Shown here: positions 48,301 through 59,683 of the stretch, one piece after another
Numbering within the stretch: position 1 is the first letter of the stretch
Layout: each line of letters begins with the position of its first letter
Assembly: GCF_000687475.1 (NCBI RefSeq)
Contig: NC_057317.1
Coordinates: 4,526,501-4,590,500 of the forward strand
Direction: 5' to 3'
From: Ustilaginoidea virens
Lineage: Eukaryota; Ascomycota; Sordariomycetes; Hypocreales; Clavicipitaceae
Length of the DNA: 64,000 bases
The notes under the pieces: model-generated
What the model saw: the letters and a program-made list of their open reading frames with translations, nothing else
What the model was told of the DNA's origin: nothing
Databases searched by the model: none
Made by a program: the position numbers and the translations under genes

Positions 48301-49059
48301 AGCCCCTAATCGAAGTGCTCCATTATGGAGAAAATATAAAAGAAAAAAGAAACGACATTGACGGGGGAGCATGTTAACCTCTTTTTTTTTTCCCCTTTTT
48401 TTTCCCCTCTCCCTCTTCTCAGCCACGACTCTTAATTTGGAATTTCATTGTGTACCGGAGCTGCGGAAAAGCTTCAAACGGCATGATTCATGGCAAATCA
48501 AAAGAACACGCACGGCGTCTGGAGTTGGCCACCATTCTGTGTTTGTGGTGCGCCCCATTTGAAGGTGCCAACGGGATATGACGAGCTTCTACGGCATTCT
48601 GATATGGCAGTTGTTATTGTTTTGTTTACTTTTGGGGTTTCAAATCTGCGTCTGTTGGGCGAGTCTGGGGATGCAGAGCATTGGCAGAATACGACGTGGG
48701 ATGCTATGGTGTTGATGGGGAGGTACAAGACAAGCCGAGTAAGCCGACGAGGTCAAAGTAGAGTAGATACGAGTAGGTACGAGTAGGTACGAGTAGGTAC
48801 GTAGAGGATGAATAATGGGCATTGAAGGAACATGGTACGAAGAAGAAGATTTGGCCCGGAATGATGTCGATGACAGACTTGATTCAGAAGGCGAGGCATT
48901 GCCAGGCGGCAAGATGCAGATGGAGTGCCATGAATGGACACGTCAGTCACAACGTCAGTCACAAGTGCCAGTTTTGTGGGCCCCGCCGTGCAAGGGAGCT
49001 GAGCCAAGCACGATGACGTCATGTCCTTGTTGTTGTTTGTTGTTTGTTGTTGTTGCGGC

Positions 49060-49125
49060 TGCTGTTGCTGCTGCTGTTGCTGCTGCTGTTGCTGCTGCTG
49101 TTGCTGCTGCTGTTGCTGCTGCAGC
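49060..49125. repeat. TGCTGTTGCTGC trinucleotide-type repeat
   Basis: Alternating TGCTGT and TGCTGC units. They produce polyglutamine, polyalanine and polycysteine frames that I do not regard as genes. Confidence 0.85.
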
Positions 49126-49351
49126 AGTTGCTGGTACTGCCTGGCGTGCCGCGGAGTAGCACTAGCCACATTGGGCAGGGCGGCATGCTCTGGTCCGGCC
49201 AGGCTTTTGGCTTTTAGCCAAGTGCCAAGTTGCAAGTTCCAAGCCGCAGCCAAAGACACGTTAGCCATAGATCTGGTCTGGTAGGTACTAGGTACGTACC
49301 TGTATGCACGGAGCACAACAGCCCTGCCCCGCCCACCCGACGTTGCCCCAA

Positions 49352-49402
49352 ACTCGTGCCACGCCCCACCTAAATAGAGATGAGGTGGGGCGTGGCACGA
49401 GT
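49352..49402. repeat. Perfect 20-bp inverted repeat with 11-nt loop
   Basis: Left arm ACTCGTGCCACGCCCCACCT at 49352-49371 is exactly complementary to the right arm at 49383-49402, with the loop AAATAGAGATG between. It lies about 350 nt upstream of the phosphatidylserine synthase ATG. Confidence 0.9.
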
Positions 49403-49747
49403 AGTCCGTACGTACAGAGAACTTGATTGATTCTGCCCCAAAGCCAAGGCCGCCAACTCGTCGTGCGTGCCCTATATTCACCCAACGTCACGTCACGCCA
49501 AGTCAAGTCCAACGTGCAACCTCTATCAACTCAATCATACATATCATCCCTTATCCATCTATGCGCGTTGATTGTGCAAAGTGCAACACGCCGCGTGACC
49601 GACTCACTTGATTTGCCTCAATTCCTTTCTTCGCCCTCACTCCGCCGCCCGCTGCCCGCTCACCGCTCGCACGACCCGGCTCCTCCAGTCCTTCCCAGTC
49701 CGCCAACGCAACAACAACCCACAAGAACCACGCCCCAAGCCTTGATC

Positions 49748-50798
49748 ATGTCGAAACGAAGCAGCGTCGCGCCCCCCAGCGCCAACGGGGACGCCGGCAG
49801 ATCCGCCATCAGCCCCAGTCAGCCAGGTACGCGCCGCGACGGGGTGCTGATATGCTTGCCTTTGCCCTCTCACCCGCCCCCCATCTTTTCGACTTCCCTT
49901 GGGCAAACGCTGACTTTGGATGCCCGAACTTTGCCGGTCCCGTCGTTAGCTGTCGATAAGCAGAAGACGCTGCTTTCCGCCGACGTGGGGCACTTTTCCC
50001 TGGTGCGGGCGATGCATCTCGCCGACCTGATAACGCTGATGAACGGTAAATGGCTTGCCTCCCGGGGCGCGGGGGAATGTGTCGTGGAAAGTCGTGTGCT
50101 GCTCGCGGGCGTGGGGGGTTAATCTCGGGCTTTTTTTTTTTTTTTAGGTTTCAGCGGCGTCATGTCCATCTTCGCGTCGCTGCGGTACTGCCTCGGCGAT
50201 GCGGACTCGCTCGACAAGGTGTGGCTGGCGCTGGCTTTCCTGCCCTTTGGGCTCTTCTTTGATTTCTTGGACGGCAGGGTCGCCCGGTGGCGCAACAAGA
50301 GCAGCCTCATGGGACAGGAGCTGGACTCCCTGGCAGACTTGGTACGATTGACTCGTTCTTTTTGCGTCTTGAGCTGCCGCCGCAGCCGCCGCCGCCGCCG
50401 CCGCCGCCGCCCGCTGACAATGTGAATAGATCTCGTTTGGCGTGGCGCCCGCCATGGTCGCCTTCACCATCGGCTGCCGCTCGGTCCTCGACACCGTCGG
50501 GCTCACCTTCTTCGTCCTGTGCGGCCTCGCCCGCCTCGCCCGCTTCAACGTCACCGTCTCGGTGCTCCCCAAGGACGCCTCCGGCAAGAGCAAGTTCTTT
50601 GAGGGGACGCCCATCCCGACGTCGCTGTTCCTGGACGCCGTCATGGCCTACTGGCTGCACAACCGCTGGATCCTGGACCAGCTGCCCTGGGGGGCCGTCT
50701 TCCCAGGCAGTGTCTTGGAGTTCCACCCGGCCGTGCTCTTGTTCATGCTGCACGGCTGCCTGATGACCAGCAAGACCATTCGCATTCCTAAGCCCTAG
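49748..50798 (+). CDS. cho1: CDP-diacylglycerol-serine O-phosphatidyltransferase (phosphatidylserine synthase)
   Basis: Four exons, 49748-49826, 49950-50045, 50148-50341, 50430-50798, join in phase to 245 residues. Introns are 123, 102 and 88 nt. The CDP-alcohol phosphatidyltransferase signature DGx2ARx8Gx3Dx3D is complete, at D100-G101, A104-R105, G114, D118 and D122 (DGRVARWRN ... GQELDSLAD). Hydrophobic segments include [28 protein letters not shown] and a C-terminal AVLLFMLHG. The enzyme makes phosphatidylserine from CDP-diacylglycerol and serine in the ER membrane; this bacterial/yeast type differs from the animal base-exchange enzymes. Intron 1 is a multiple of three and stop-free, so retention would add 41 residues. 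The start gives [11 protein letters not shown], typical of fungal Cho1. Confidence 0.93.
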
Positions 50799-52465
50799 GA
50801 AACCACCCCCTCGTCGTGACTTTTCTCGCGTGTTTGCGTCTTTCTTTCATTTCTATTTTTATGTTTTATTTTCCAAAGAAGCAAAGTCTCTCCGCCGCAG
50901 GGAGCAGCAGCATGGTTCGTTCGTCTGAACCCGCCTCTCTCTCCCCCTTCGTCCAGGCAACTAACGAACGATGCGAGGCAGACTGGCGAGCGAAATCTTG
51001 GTGGGACACGATGCGCGCACTCGCACGCCTGACTGGCGACATGGCGCGTTGCCGACAGTGGCTTCTGGCACCATGCTTGGGGGTTTCCCATCCCGGCGGC
51101 AAAAACAGGTACAAACAAGCATGAACAAGATGTATAGTAAACAAAGAAATAACTGAAAAGAAAAGAAAAGAACACCCACGGCCGGGGGCGGCAGTCATGA
51201 TCCGTTACATACATGCATACATACATGCATACATACATGCATACATTCATACATACACACATATATGCACACTGCAAATGCAACGCAGCAGCTTTTGCTT
51301 CGCACGGGGAGGGAGAGGGAAACCCAATCCAACGCGCTACGATAACCCCCAGCCAAGGCAGTCCCACGTGACGTCATGCCCTGGCGTAGTGTAGAGTGTC
51401 CACCGGTGTCTGTTCCTTGCGGCATCCCGTCGAGACTCGGCCGCATACGTGCCGTGAATTCTCGTGACGTAGTTGAAACGGCGGGCTCGGTCCCTCGCGG
51501 TCTGGTCGACGGCCCTCGGCGTTTTCACATGACGTCAATGCCATGATGTAAAGAGGGAAAACACGCAGCTCCTATCCTATCCGGTTCGAAGCCCGGTTCG
51601 AAGCCCTAGCTGGAGTACGGGCGGCACCAACAACACCGACATAGCACTGAAGGCATAGTGTTGAAACACGCAGCCGTTATCCGATTCGAAGCCTTGGGAG
51701 CGCGGCCGGCACAGCTCAACCGCCCTGATGAGACACACGAGTCTCCCAAGCGAATGCCATGGCAGATTGGGCACGGAGTGACTCTGGCCGTCGTCCATCC
51801 ATCACCCCGGGCAGCCGTCGCGCAGTCTTTTGCCGCGGCAACATGCACGTTGGCGACGGCTGGATACAAAGGAAAGAGACGAGAATCGGTGCACATGAGG
51901 CATGGGGGAAAGGAAGCAGACAGCAGCAGAGACAGAAACAGGGGGCAATAGGATAGAAACAAGAGGCAACAGACAGAAACAGGAAATAACAGACAGAAAC
52001 AGGAGGCAATAGAATAGAAACAGGAAGCAACAAACAGAAACAGGGAGAAACAGACAGGAACAGGAAACATTAGACAGAAACAGGAAATAACAGAAACAGG
52101 AAATACCAGAAACAGGAATCAACAGGCAGAACCAGGCAACAACATGGCGATTTTAGGGCGTGTTCAGGTAGTCACGGCACATTTGTTCACAGAGACCAAC
52201 ATTCCAAGGAGAGCTTGCATCTTGCGAAATACGAGACGTTCGTTCAGGGCCCAGGCAGGAAAACTACAAAAGCATACCAAAAACAGGCCAAAACAAACCC
52301 TTGGAACAAGAACCTTGCAACGATAACAATAAATAGAAAAAGGAAAAGAAAAAGAAGAAGAAAAAGTCGTTGCCTTCACACGACACATGCCCAACTTGAC
52401 AATTTCAGCAGTTCCGCACCGTTCAGTCACCCACCCCACAGCCATAGCGGCGGCGCACACGCACC
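50799..52465. other. Intergenic region between convergent genes
   Basis: Holds ATACATGC repeats at about 51206-51255, two adjacent copies of CCGGTTCGAAGCC near 51580-51606, and a degenerate tandem array of CAGAAACAGGA-type units at about 51925-52135. A purine-rich tract lies at 52333-52365. No gene or tRNA could be supported. Confidence 0.6.
51925..52135. repeat. Degenerate AGACAGAAACAGGA tandem array
   Basis: Around a dozen imperfect units of roughly 14-21 nt, built from CAGAAACAGG and AACAGACAG words. They create a spurious Leu/Ser/Cys-rich frame on the minus strand. Confidence 0.8.
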
Positions 52466-55404
52466 TCACGGCGACGCAACGCTGCTGGCTTTCGGAAACC
52501 GTCCGGGAATCGGGAGATTCGAAATGGTTGCAAGGCTGTTTGTCCTAAAGTCCTTCTCTCCGTCGCCCATCCTCATCCGCCCAAGAGGGGTTCCGACCGG
52601 AGTGCTGTGGTCGGCCGAGCTCGCTTCCGGAACGGCTTGGAGCAAGGCCTCTCGCTGCGCATCGGATCGGGGAATCGTGTCGACAGTATATGCCGCTGCA
52701 TTCGCTGCATTCTTCTGCTCCGGGCCGCTGACACACGTCTCCCTGTGGGCGACGCTCGAGCTCAAACCGCTCGTGTCTGTTTCCGGGCGCCACACCGCAA
52801 CGTCTTGGTCTTGTTCAAGCTCGTTCGGCAACTGGGGCACTACGCCGTCGCCACCGTAGTTGCTGGCAGGTTCGTCCTGGTGGTAGCCCTGCGTCGCGAC
52901 CACCGCACCGGCGAAATATCCCCCGTCTTTGTGTGACGAGTGAGACACAGGTTCGCTCGTGTACGGGTTAATACCGTCGTCGTGTGCCTGCTGGCTGGCA
53001 ATGGCGGCCTGGGACGGCATGTGCTCCATCGGCGTCTGGTCGGTGCCTCCGTAGCCCATATGATTCACTTGCTGATGTTGCCGATCATGTTGCCTGGCTG
53101 CATCCATTGGCGCATCCGCTGGGTGATCTGCTGGGTGATCCGCTGGGTGATCCGGCTGGCCAGAACTTACACTAGATGGCGAGTGTGGCGCCTGTAAGCC
53201 GCGCTGAGCGTTGACTTGGAGATCGGATGGAAACCGCCCACCTGGTTCAGGTCGCCGAGTCGCCGCTTCGTCTCGTGGCTCCGGGTTGACATGCAGTGGA
53301 TTTGCGGCAAAAGGTTCGTCATCGTCCTCGTCAACGATGCCGTCACTGCTGACTGACCGGCGGGACCCTTGGCTAAGGCTCCGAGAGTGAGTGCGTACGA
53401 AATGAGTCCGCTCCTCGGCCGTGTTCTCGGTCAATGCTTTGATATCCTCGTACCAGGCCATCATCGTGTCGTGGCTTTCGGCACGGAAGACCCACGTATG
53501 TCCGCGGTGCATCGTGCCAGTTTGTCGACCCTTGAGAATAAACTTGTTCGATGAGCCCCCTTCACTCGAGTGTGATCCCAGCTTCTGCTCGGGCAGAAAG
53601 AGGGACATGACGGGAGCTTGGGCCTTGTCCGCGGACTTGAACTCGTGCAGGTGCGTTGTGGAGAGCACATACCTAGAGACTATCAGTAAAGCTTGCTTGG
53701 TACAAGCAGCTCAAACTAGAGAGGGCGGAAGAATGCCGCGGGAAGAGCAGCAAGTACCATATATACAGTATTTGGCAAGGGAAGAAGAACATGATGATGA
53801 GTAGGGTGCTCATGTCACTCACCATCCAGGCGCGTAGCTCTTCAGATATTTGCTCTTGCGCTCCAACAAGCCGGCTCTGATCTCCTGGGCCAGTACGTGA
53901 TCTTGCCCAGGATAATGTATTTGACTCACGGAGCGAATGGGAGTCGTGGGGTCAACCATTTGCTCCTCGTGTGTTACAAAATGAATCCACTCCTGGTCCT
54001 TGGGCATGGCGATGGGGCCTTCCCGAAGTTCTTCGATGACCGCATGGGAATTATCTGCCTCGCGCTTCAGAATGCCGGCGTAGGCATTATACGCCTTTTG
54101 AATCTCCCCGACGATGATGGATTCCAGTTCACGACCGGACCCTTCAAGATTCAGGTAAGCCTGGCGCCGAGCGGTTGGTCCACCCCCCCTCCGTCAGCAA
54201 GCCCTCGAGACGTAATAAAGCTGACTCAAAGCACAAAGCAAGGTTATGGGGGGTTGTTGGGCTTACTTGATGCAGGTAATTTTCTTCCTCGATTTGGCGC
54301 TCGACCTGTCGATCGACAGCCAATCGCAACAGATATGGATCTTGCTTGCCAGTAGTCGAGGATGAATCGATTTCCGTCTTGTTGAGCACGTCGGCAAGAG
54401 CGCGAACAGCCTTTGCAGTGTTTTCCATTTCGCGCTCCACCGAGTTCTTGAAATCGCCAGACAAGCGTTTAATCTCTTTGATTTTTTGCTGAAGATCGCT
54501 TCTCAACCCTATGAGCGCCAGTAAGACGTCCTCCTCTATTTCCCTGGCCTTGAGAGCTTCTTGCATGGCGGCGCTGTTGTAGCTGCGGATGGATTGAAGT
54601 GCATCGTCTATACCCGCCGAGTGGAGGAACTGCGGTGGAGTTGTTATACTGTTTGAAAGGTTTAAAAGCTTGGAAAAGGACTTTGACTTTTGCTCGTAGT
54701 GCGACTGAATCTCCCGGAAGTAGTTTATGAGATCCTTGAGGACTTTCCGCCAGGCTGAGCAAGGCAAAGAGCAGAGATTAGAAGGGAGTTTTCCCCAATG
54801 CACAGCATCACAGCATTCTCGACTTACTCTGGAACCTGTTGGCGAGAACGTCAGTAGGGTTACCGGATGTTGGAATGGGGCAGAAGAATGCGCTGTGGGC
54901 ATCATCTGGGTCGGCGGCCGAGTGCAGAACCAGGCTCCGGACGCTGCCAGCTCTATGGCTTCGACGGCTGCTGCTGCGTCTCAGACTGTTGGCTCGGTGG
55001 GATGACTTTTTCAGAGTGTTGCTGCTGCGCACAGGAAGCTGGTGCTCGTCGTTGCCGGCAGCAAAGCTGTGGACCGAGTTGGAGCGCTGCATGACGGCGG
55101 CGTTGAACCTGTTATTGTTGTTGTTGTTGTTGTTGTCGTTGTTGTTGTAGTAGTGGTAGTAGCTCTCATCAATGATGGAGCTTCCGCGCTGGCTCGCGTC
55201 CCACTCCTCAGTAAACTTGCCGGCGCCGGCGGGCGTCGCAGACGAGCCCTTTTTACTTGCTGGATTGCGCTGGCCAAGTCCAAGTCCAAGTCCAAGTGCA
55301 GGCGAGAGGGGGTTGGGGTTGGGGAGGGAACGAGAAGGGAGCCGTGGTGACGGAGGCGACGGTGCCGGATGAGAGGAGGAGGAGGCGGAGGAGCGACTCT
55401 CCAT
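52466..55404 (-). CDS. Slm1/Slm2-like F-BAR and PH domain protein
   Basis: Four exons, 55404-54828, 54754-54267, 54160-53823, 53672-52466, join in phase to 869 residues. Introns are 73, 106 and 150 nt with GTAAGT, GTAAGC and GTGAGT donors. The N-terminus is Ser/Asn-rich with an Asn run. Residues about 185-440 form the F-BAR-like coiled region (NRFQTWRKVLKDLINYFREI, EREMENTAKAVRALADVLNK). Residues about 445-565 form a PH domain (AGLLERKSKYLKSYAPGWYV, HTWVFRAESHDTMMAWYEDI). The C-terminus is long and disordered. Slm1/2 bind PI(4,5)P2 at the plasma membrane in eisosome-like domains and relay TORC2 and calcineurin signals. I did not see the yeast calcineurin docking motif. Confidence 0.92.
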
Positions 55405-55960
55405 GACGGAGAACGGATGCCGGGCGTCAAGTTAATAAGGGCTTGCAAGAGGGACGCAGGCTTGCAGGAGGGAGGCAGGCGGGACGCAAGGCGGGACACA
55501 AGGCGGGTTCGCAGGTTCAATCAAGGTTTTCGGCTTTCTGAGAAAAGGTGCCAGATTCCGATCGAGGACGCCATTGAGCGAGACCGAGACCACTGTGCGT
55601 GCGGCAAGGCAAGGCAGGGCAACCCACCAAACCAAGTTAGTCACTTTCCAAGCAAGAAGTCAAGGTGACGGAAACGGATGGGGAGATGGGGAGGGATGGG
55701 AGGGTGGTGCGGGGGGGAGGGGATGGGATGGGATGGGATGGGATTCAGAAATCAGGGAGATGGAGGGAAGGGGGTGTGGGGAACGAAGGGGAAAGGGCTG
55801 GAGCTTAAGTACCTAGGTACCTAACATAGGTAGGTACGAACCTAGGTACCTAAGGTAGGGAGGGACACAGGGACAACCCGACCGAGTACGGCTGGCGGCC
55901 TTGAATTCCTTCCACTGACCATGGGGCCAAAAATGTGTTGTGTAGGAGGGTTGGTTTTTC
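55405..55960. other. Upstream region of the Slm1-like gene
   Basis: Contains GGCGGGACGCAAGGCGGGAC-like repeats at about 55440-55505, GGGATGGGAT repeats at 55720-55742, and a dense cluster of TACCTAGGTACCTA-type palindromes at about 55808-55858. The composition then switches to the AT-rich island near 55960. Confidence 0.6.
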
Positions 55961-58866
55961 GAGCTAATCTAATCTAAAACCCCCCACTATTTATCCCTTC
56001 AATAGGATCCCTCCTTTCTTTTATAGTATTGCCCATAACACTACCAATACAAAAGAATAATATTCCTTCTAGCAAATACAAGCAAAAAATAAAAACCATT
56101 ATCGATAACAAATTTACTCCCTTAATACATTAGCGATCTTTTCGAGCCCTATTTTTATTGCCTCTGCAATAATAATAGCTGCTCTAATTATATTATCTTT
56201 CTTATTATTCGTATATCTTATTCTTTTCGCAATATTTGCGCCTTCTTCTATTACTTTATTCGTTTTTCTTTTCTTAGACCATACTATTATAGTCTCCTTC
56301 GGTTTTCGCAGCAAATTAAATAAGTTTACTCTACAGTAGTGGATCTTTTCTAGCACTTTTGCATAATATTCGATAGCATTTGCTTTATCCTATTTGTTGC
56401 ATCGAACGAGGATATCTTCCTTTTATAGAATCTTTACAATAGTAGACCGAATTATTATATCTGGGTTATATATCCTGTTTAGTGACTTTATCCCTATAAT
56501 TAATTTATTCTTTATAGGGATTTTTGATAATAGAGCGAATGATATCATATTGAATACTTATTGTATTTCGATTTTTCTTAATAGTAAGGGAAGATACTTA
56601 AGTTATTCTCGAAAATAATGCGCAAATTCGGTATATAGCCTTCTAAGGGAGTAATTTCTTACTTCCTCTATATTTTCATATATACCTTTAACGGCAGCAT
56701 TATTAGGCATAGTGGTATCGTTAGTTATAGCTTTTTCTCCTATTTACTCGATATAGTCTTTATTTGAAGAAAGAACCTTTCCCGTTTTAGTAAATATAGC
56801 ACTGCCCTCAAATATTTCTAGATTTATCTTTAAGGTAAAAAAAAAATACCGTATTATTATTGCAAGAAGCAAAGGTACATCGTGCTGCTATTATAAGGTC
56901 TGAATTTCGTAGTAAAGAAATATAAAAGGAAGAACTATTAATACTAGGAGAGGAAAATAAAAAAAGAAACTACTACTATTAGGACCGAAAGTTATATTAA
57001 AGAAATATAAAAGGGAGAAAAGGAAAAAAAGAGAAGAAAAGGCAAATATATAATATATAGGTATTATCTGCCTTATCTTATAAAGGTAAAGATAAAGTAA
57101 GGAAAGCTATTGTAGCTATCCCTAGCTATAACTTTTAATTTTCTATATCATTCTTCTAGATTTTTAGCCTCTCTTTTATCTAACTATTCTACTAGATTTT
57201 ATATATTTAGTCGTAAAGGTTATAAATATTCCAGCCAATCGATAATACCTTTTAAATCGTCTATATATATCTTTTTCTTTATTCTTCCCTAAATCGGCTT
57301 TATTATATAAATAACCAATAATAGAACTTCAACGACTCTTAATAGGTTTCTCTAAGTTTTATAAAATTTTCCTTTTTACTTATTTTCCTTATCTATTTTC
57401 TTCTAAACTCTATCGCTAACTTTAAAGTTATATAGAACTTTATTGACTTTATTAGATAGAAGGGATACTCTTTAGTTTCGCACTTTTTCCTATCTCTCCT
57501 CTCTTCGGTCGATTATTAATAAATTTATATCTCGAATAAATTTATTATTAGTTATCTCTAGCTTATTAGCCTTATCCTAATCCTATTTAGTCACGCTATT
57601 ATATTAGGAAAATAGTTTGAAACCGAACATCAATATAGCTAGAGATATTCTAACTATAGTTATATATCGATTATTTAGTATTACTATAATAGAAGGGATA
57701 GCTTAATTCTACGATTCTAATAATATTCTATTCCTTTCTATAGCCTACTTTATTAGTTAGTTCTTTATAAGTTATATATTTCTTTCGGCTAATCCTATAA
57801 AAGCTAGGTATAAGATTAGTCCGAAAGTTACCTATATTTTATATTTTTCTCTTATAGCTTAAAAAAGTTAATTTTTAAAATAGGATCTATTATTATAATA
57901 GATCCTTTTTGGCTATCCGAATATTAATCTTTAGTATTTTCCCTAAGCTTCTATTACCGCGATTCCTATTGCCTTAATATAAGTCTATATTAAAAGAAAT
58001 CTAGTAGTATAGTCTACTACTATTAGAATATATATTTCTTCCTCTCTCGTTTTTAGTATAATAGGGCCTAAATAGTCTATTGCAATTATCTCCTACGGTT
58101 CTAAAACTATAATAGATTTTAGATTAGCTCTTGCGATCCTAGGTTTTATTTATTAATATACTAAATATAACCGATAATATATCTTAACGTCTTTAGTTCT
58201 TAAAGGCCAATAGAATTTCCCTCGAATAGCCTATAATATAATTATTAGACTAAAGTATCCCTTTGTATTATAGAAGGCTTATAGTTTAGTCGATACCCTA
58301 CCTTCTAAAATATATTTAGCTAAAGATTTATTTATTTCTAGCCAATATAACCTTCGATCGATAAATCGATATTTTAACGAATATCTCTATATAAGTCTTC
58401 TTCGGTCTAAAGTAATAGTATTATAGCTGTATATTATTGCTATAAGTATCTCTCCGTATTAGGCTAATTTAAGCTATAGGCGAAGCTTAATAGATAATTT
58501 CTTAATAGTATTTCGATCTAATATTCTTCCTTCTAGTAGTACTAATTTAGATTCTATTATAATATTTACTATTAATTTTGTTGGTCCTAATTTAACTTCT
58601 ATTCCTATTCTCTATTTTAATTCTATAAGTTCTAATCTTAATACATTTAGTAGTCTAGATATTCTATCTGTAATTTTTATAATTTTTATTATATTCAGCC
58701 GATAAATATATTCGATATTAGATTCTTATAGTAAATTAATCTATTTTATAACTTTCCCATAAATTTCTTCTAAATTTACTATAGAATCTATAATCCCCTT
58801 ATAGTCTATATAGACCTTAATTAGGTATAGGGATCCTTCTATTAGCTATTTAACTTCTTTTAGTCC
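55961..58866 (-). mobile_element. Degraded Ty3/gypsy-type retrotransposon remnant (integrase)
   Basis: Very AT-rich DNA with frequent TA dinucleotides and stop codons in all frames. Read on the minus strand between about 58290 and 57000, integrase text is still visible through the stops. A zinc-binding-like stretch comes first (GKFYWPLRTKDVKIYYRLYL, then KPRIARANLKSI), followed by the core EIIAIDYLGPI and EEEIYILIVVDYTTRFLLI. This is the H2C2-then-D,D,E order of Ty3/gypsy integrases. The remnant stops abruptly at 58866 where the copia LTR begins, so it is the older layer. The left part (55961-56950) has no recognisable domain; a minus-strand 80-residue frame at 56114-56356 is open but not identified. 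Confidence 0.7.
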
Positions 58867-59665
58867 TGTTAAAATCCTATAGTAGCCTACTAGGCTGCTG
58901 GCCTTATGCCCTACTGGCCTACTAACCTTCTGGCCCTTATACCGCCTCTTGGACTTATGGTAGTATCACCTTAGGCCTTTGCCTTTTACCTTAAGGATTT
59001 TCAGTGGATTATTTACTGTATATCAAGTAAGGTAGGCCTTGTTGAAAAGGTGTGGCATTGCTAAATTAGCGTGGTTGCCTACTAGCGTGGTGGCGGCCTA
59101 CTAGCGTGGTGTGGCATTGCTAAATTAGCGTGGTTGCCTACTAGCGTGGTGGCGGCCTACTAGCGTGGTGTGGCATTGCTAAATTAGCATGGTGGCCTAC
59201 TAGCGTGGTGGCTAGTCCACTAGTGTGGTAGTTAGTCACTAGCGTGGTGACTAATTACTAGTGCGGTGGTTAGGGTGGTTGGAAAGGTCGGATATAGCGG
59301 GGTTGCTGACGTATCATAGCGAGCATTACAGGGAGCCCTCTTACTGGCTTCCCTGGATGCCTGGGCCTACCCCTCCTTCGTGTATATATAGGATAGCTTT
59401 TCCCCTTCTTTCTAGATAGTAGAAGGGCAGCACAATCGAGTCTGTTAATGCACTATATGCCTCTTAACTTCCACCTTCCCTGCGTTTCTGGTTATCTTAT
59501 ATTTGCCTTGCCTTTACACTTGCCCTGCTTTATAGCACTTGTATAGTCTTAGGACTTGGTGAAAAATCTAGTATTTATACTAAGATTAGTTCACAGGTCG
59601 CAGATAGTCTTATGCCATCTAGCTAGCTAGTAAGGCTTTGCTTTATAGTGACCTTGAGAATTGCA
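58867..59665 (+). repeat. Ty1/copia LTR, copy 1
   Basis: 799 nt from TGTTAAAATCC to TTGCA, so it has the standard TG...CA ends. It is matched by copy 2 at 62786-63503. It contains a TATA-like TGTATATATA at 59381-59390 and ends 3 nt before the primer binding site. A 59-nt unit starting GTGGCATTGCTAAATTAGC is present at 59052, 59111 and in part at 59170. Confidence 0.85.
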
Positions 59666-59668
59666 ATA

Positions 59669-59683
59669 GGTTATGAGCCCGGG
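59669..59683 (+). other. Retrotransposon primer binding site, copy 1
   Basis: GGTTATGAGCCCGGG is the exact complement of the anticodon arm of a eukaryotic initiator tRNA-Met (CCCGGGCTCATAACC, anticodon CAT). This is the half-tRNA priming style known from Drosophila copia. It sits just inside the LTR end. Confidence 0.8.

Larger units (their letters stand above)
48301..49747. other. Intergenic region
   Basis: Contains the metallopeptidase 3' flank, GAGTAGGTAC repeats at 48768-48801, a (TGCTGT/TGCTGC)n tract at about 49060-49125, GGTACTAGGTACGTACC near 49283-49299, and a 20-bp inverted repeat at 49352-49402. The last part is the promoter of the phosphatidylserine synthase gene. No gene supported. 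Confidence 0.6.

Noticed and set aside
48753..49481. Minus-strand polyglutamine frame
   Set aside because: The Gln run is the TGCTGT repeat; the rest lacks protein character and crosses the inverted repeat.
51570..51610. GGTTCGAAGCC words resembling a tRNA T-loop
   Set aside because: Two adjacent copies, but no acceptor stem, D-arm or anticodon arm could be folded around them.
51925..52135. Repeat array considered as a CRISPR
   Set aside because: The units are short, imperfect and contiguous with no unique spacers, and the genome is eukaryotic.
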